Source of the DNA: CAZGMN01 sp964526905 | GTDB lineage: Bacteria > Acidobacteriota > Aminicenantia > Aminicenantales > Aminicenantaceae | Assembly: GCA_964526905.1 (NCBI GenBank) | Contig: CAZGMN010000142.1 | Span: forward strand, 1 to 8,310 | Length of the DNA stretch: 8,310 bases | Reading direction: 5' to 3' | In this document: piece by piece, positions 6,526 through 8,310 of the stretch | How positions within the stretch are numbered: the stretch's first letter is position 1 | Layout of the letters: the number at the start of each line of letters is the position of its first letter | Program-made: the position numbers and the translations under genes | The notes under the pieces: generated by a model | What the model was told of the DNA's origin: nothing | Seen by the model: only the letters and a program-made list of their open reading frames with translations | Databases searched by the model: none

Positions 6526-8028
6526 TCATTCCCCACTATAGTAATTGATCATCCGGGCTATGGCCTTCTGGCAGACGAGGCAGAATTCTCCTTTTGGGCT
6601 GGAGATCATCAAGCAGTATATCATCGGCCGGTAAAGCCCTTTGGCTGCGTAGCCGGCCCCTTCAAAGACACCGACCTTGTCCTCAAGATAACTGTATTGC
6701 TTTCTCACCTCTTCGAGCTGGCGGTTGATTTCTTGGTCGGCTTTTCTGAATTTTTCCTCGATTCCTTTAACCTGCTTTTCTGAAAGACCTTTTTCCTTCG
6801 CAGATTCGAGTTCCTGTCTCATCGCCTGCCTGTTCTTCTGCCTCTCAGCCTGCAGACTCTCACGCTTTTCCTTGCCCCAATCAGTCGGTATTTGAATCCC
6901 TAGGGAAAGAAGTTCCTTCCATTTCACCTCGCTGGGATTGAGCAGGGCGGTGATATTGGGCTCAAGAGGCTCGACTCCTTTGGGATAAAAGTCGTTATAG
7001 GAAACATCAGACATATAATATTCATCGGCAAGGCCGGCAAAGGAATGTCCGAATTCATGGACAAAGACACCTTTACTTGCGGGGCTGTCAACCGTGGTGA
7101 TGCAGTAGTCGTTGTAGATTCCTCCCCCTCCATAGCGCTTGCTGTTGACCAGAATGATAATGGCATCGTAGGGCACCCGGGCTGCAATCTCGCGCAGCTT
7201 CTTTCCTTCTTCGGTCAGCATGTATCGATCCAGGTCAAAGGCGTTGAAGGAGGCGTTGAGGACGGTCTTCTTGAAAACGCCCTGCCGCGGCTCATCCATC
7301 GCACTCTCGGCTGACGGGCGGAGAACTCCATAGGCATTGAATTTTTGTTTGTTGCTCTTGTAGGGCTCAATCTCGAAGAGATAGCCTGAGAAGCGGTCAA
7401 CGTCTGATTTGAATTTATCCTTATCCTCTGCCGTGTATCCCTCAGCCAGAAAGGCCAGGTCGACTTTCTGATGAGGGTCGCCGTTCTTCAATGCCTCATA
7501 GATAAAATCATTGCTGTGGGTCGTTTCTCTGATGATATGGTAATCAGAGGGGTCGATATTCTCACTGAACAGCGGATGGAGCAGGTTCTTTTTGTCCCGG
7601 CTTTCAATCACAAAGAGAATGGGGCGCTTGGGGAAAGGAATGTGCAGCGAGCGGTTGAATGTCCTTTTGACTCCGTTGAGCGCAGGCGTTGTTGTCTTGT
7701 ATTCGCCGAACATGCAGTCAAATCCTTTGGAGTAGACGAGTTGATTGCTGGCGACATCATAGACCTTCACCGCATAACGGCCGTTGTTGAAGGTGTCGAT
7801 GAGATTGTTTGTGTTCTCAGGCCAAATCTCCTCCTGGTAGAGATGGTCGATGGTGATGAATTCTTCTTTGGCATCGCCTATCATGTAAAAGTCGATGCGC
7901 AGCGCTTTGTCCAGGAAATAATCATCGAAGACGGCTTTTGGCTGAGCGTATATGGTTGCGGTGCATAACGCGAAGCATAAGATGAGAGATTGGATAATAA
8001 ATAAAGCTTTGACAATTGAAGATTTCAT
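6526..8028 (-). CDS. Secreted M64-family zinc metallopeptidase (IgA-peptidase family) with a coiled-coil insertion
   Basis: This is a 500-residue exported peptidase. A Sec signal peptide spans about residues 1-28 (MKSS-IVK, a hydrophobic core FIIQSLILCFALC, then TIYA|QPK). An N-terminal beta domain (about 30-165) of the M64_N type precedes the catalytic domain. The zinc site is HEFGHSFAGLADEY (324-337): H324 and H328 bind zinc, E325 is catalytic, D335 is the likely third ligand. Other M64 landmarks are VNSKRYGGGGIYN before it, and FEGAGY, GLYRP, C472 and FCLVC (C483, C486) after it. A Lys/Glu/Gln-rich helical stretch at about 385-448 interrupts the domain between the WK segment and FEGAGY. 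The founding member cleaves IgA, but an environmental homologue need not; the substrate is unknown. The start at 8028 is chosen over an ATG at 8049 because GGAGGG lies just before it and the signal peptide begins there. Confidence 0.88.
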   Translation of the reverse strand: MKSSIVKALFIIQSLILCFALCTATIYAQPKAVFDDYFLDKALRIDFYMIGDAKEEFITIDHLYQEEIWPENTNNLIDTFNNGRYAVKVYDVASNQLVYSKGFDCMFGEYKTTTPALNGVKRTFNRSLHIPFPKRPILFVIESRDKKNLLHPLFSENIDPSDYHIIRETTHSNDFIYEALKNGDPHQKVDLAFLAEGYTAEDKDKFKSDVDRFSGYLFEIEPYKSNKQKFNAYGVLRPSAESAMDEPRQGVFKKTVLNASFNAFDLDRYMLTEEGKKLREIAARVPYDAIIILVNSKRYGGGGIYNDYCITTVDSPASKGVFVHEFGHSFAGLADEYYMSDVSYNDFYPKGVEPLEPNITALLNPSEVKWKELLSLGIQIPTDWGKEKRESLQAERQKNRQAMRQELESAKEKGLSEKQVKGIEEKFRKADQEINRQLEEVRKQYSYLEDKVGVFEGAGYAAKGLYRPMIYCLMISSPKGEFCLVCQKAIARMINYYSGE

Positions 8029-8032
8029 CTCA

Positions 8033-8038
8033 CCCTCC
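8033..8038 (-). promoter_or_regulatory. Ribosome binding site deciding the M64 start
   Basis: The minus strand reads GGAGGG, then 4 nt, then ATG at 8028. The in-frame ATG at 8049 has only AT-rich sequence upstream and would add MKFLEGE in front of the signal peptide, so the downstream ATG is preferred. Confidence 0.8.
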
Positions 8039-8113
8039 AGAAATTTCATTTCAATGAATTTTTTTTAATGAAAAATTTTTTGATTCTATTGGGGTCTCAA
8101 ATATCACCCATGA

Positions 8114-8143
8114 AATATATCTTTTGACAATCTCCCTTGTCAA
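8114..8143 (-). promoter_or_regulatory. Sigma70-type promoter for the M64 peptidase gene
   Basis: On the minus strand a perfect TTGACA -35 (8143-8138) is followed after 18 bp by TATATT (8119-8114), a 5/6 match to the -10 consensus. The start would fall near 8107, giving a leader of about 80 nt rich in A and T. The promoter lies between the gene and the 8169-8308 palindrome, so that palindrome would not be part of this leader. Confidence 0.6.
8124..8143. promoter_or_regulatory. Inverted repeat overlapping the M64 promoter, operator candidate
   Basis: TTGACAA (8124-8130) and TTGTCAA (8137-8143) are perfect 7-bp inverted arms around a 6-bp spacer TCTCCC. The right arm contains the -35 box of the M64 promoter and the left arm lies in its spacer, where bound protein would block RNA polymerase. 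The regulator family is not recognisable. Confidence 0.45.
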
Positions 8144-8168
8144 TCTCTGCAGGAAGCATCTCCAGATA

Positions 8169-8308
8169 TGTGATTTCAAAGAGGCGTTGGGAATCGCCCC
8201 TCGGCCATAGCGGAGAGGGGCCCCGTCGCTTTTTCGACGGGGGGGAACCGACGTGACTGGTTCCCCAGGGGGCCGAGGGGCGATTCCTAACGCCGAAAGA
8301 AAATCACA
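8169..8308. repeat. 140-bp multi-hairpin palindromic element (MITE/REP-like or structured RNA)
   Basis: Outer arms TGTGATTT (8169-8176) and AAATCACA (8301-8308) pair perfectly. A symmetrical 6/6 purine-rich internal loop follows (CAAAGA and GAAAGA). A 24-pair main helix joins 8183-8206 to 8271-8294; its only non-Watson-Crick position is G8189 with T8288. Inside are two hairpins: CCCCGTCG/CGACGGGG (8221-8228, 8235-8242, loop CTTTTT) and GGGAACC/GGTTCCC (8243-8249, 8259-8265, loop GACGTGACT). It has no coding potential and is much more GC-rich than the flanking AT-rich DNA. The TGTG...CACA ends resemble transposon ends, but the window stops 2 bp after the right end, so no target duplication can be seen. 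I do not recognise a named family. Confidence 0.75.
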
Positions 8309-8310
8309 CA

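Noticed and set aside
6236..6529. A 97-codon minus-strand frame whose ATG overlaps the M64 stop as ATGA
   Set aside because: The overlap looks like coupling, but half of it runs out of frame through the Tat signal region of the oxidoreductase, which has a strong ribosome site of its own; the protein resembles nothing.
7471..7968. A 165-codon plus-strand frame opposite the M64 gene
   Set aside because: It mirrors the coding pattern of the M64 gene; no ribosome site, no domain, while the minus-strand reading shows a full peptidase.
8183..8294. Integron attC site
   Set aside because: GTTGGGA and TCCTAAC lie in the arms but in the wrong order (attC starts with RYYYAAC and ends with GTTRRRY), and the helix is too perfect, lacking the extrahelical bases of attC.
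8169..8308. 5'-leader riboswitch of the M64 gene
   Set aside because: The best M64 promoter lies between the structure and the gene, so the leader would not include it; no known riboswitch core was recognised.

Overview
The window looks like a piece of a chromosome from an uncultured or poorly sampled anaerobic bacterium. GC content is roughly balanced. Two things suggest a candidate-phylum lineage: a dispersed repeat built on GTCATTGCGAG, and a secreted M64 peptidase next to a Tat-exported FAD oxidoreductase. Aminicenantes-like or Omnitrophota-like bacteria would fit, but this is an inference from gene content only; there is no rRNA or other phylogenetic marker here.

Left half, plus strand (1-4718): an aspartate-family amino-acid cluster. 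A DapA-family lyase (5' end outside the window), homoserine kinase ThrB, tetrahydrodipicolinate N-acetyltransferase DapH and an M20 zinc deacylase follow one another with overlaps of 4, 11 and 1 bases, so they form one translationally coupled operon. After a 274-bp gap filled with dispersed inverted repeats comes a class I PLP aminotransferase. Together they fit the acetylated branch of lysine/diaminopimelate synthesis: DapA makes the ring precursor, DapH acetylates it, the aminotransferase would make N-acetyl-LL-diaminopimelate and the M20 enzyme would remove the acetyl group. ThrB serves the threonine branch. DapB, DapF, aspartokinase and homoserine dehydrogenase are not in the window and may lie upstream.

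Right half, minus strand (4734-8028): two exported proteins. Near the right edge is an M64-family zinc peptidase with a Sec signal peptide and a charged helical insertion. Downstream of it lies a Tat-signal FAD oxidoreductase of the phytoene desaturase/retinol saturase type. They are separated by 142 bp that contain a LacI-type palindrome, so the oxidoreductase may have its own regulated promoter. The M64 gene has a good sigma70-type promoter overlapping an inverted repeat. The oxidoreductase and the aminotransferase are convergent, 15 bp apart.

Right edge (8169-8308): a 140-bp, almost fully self-complementary element with a 24-pair main helix, an 8-bp outer helix and two inner hairpins. It carries no protein and lies upstream of the M64 promoter. 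It is the least explained object in the window: a mobile palindromic repeat (MITE/REP-like) or a structured RNA are the two main readings. I see no convincing new defence or multi-gene system.
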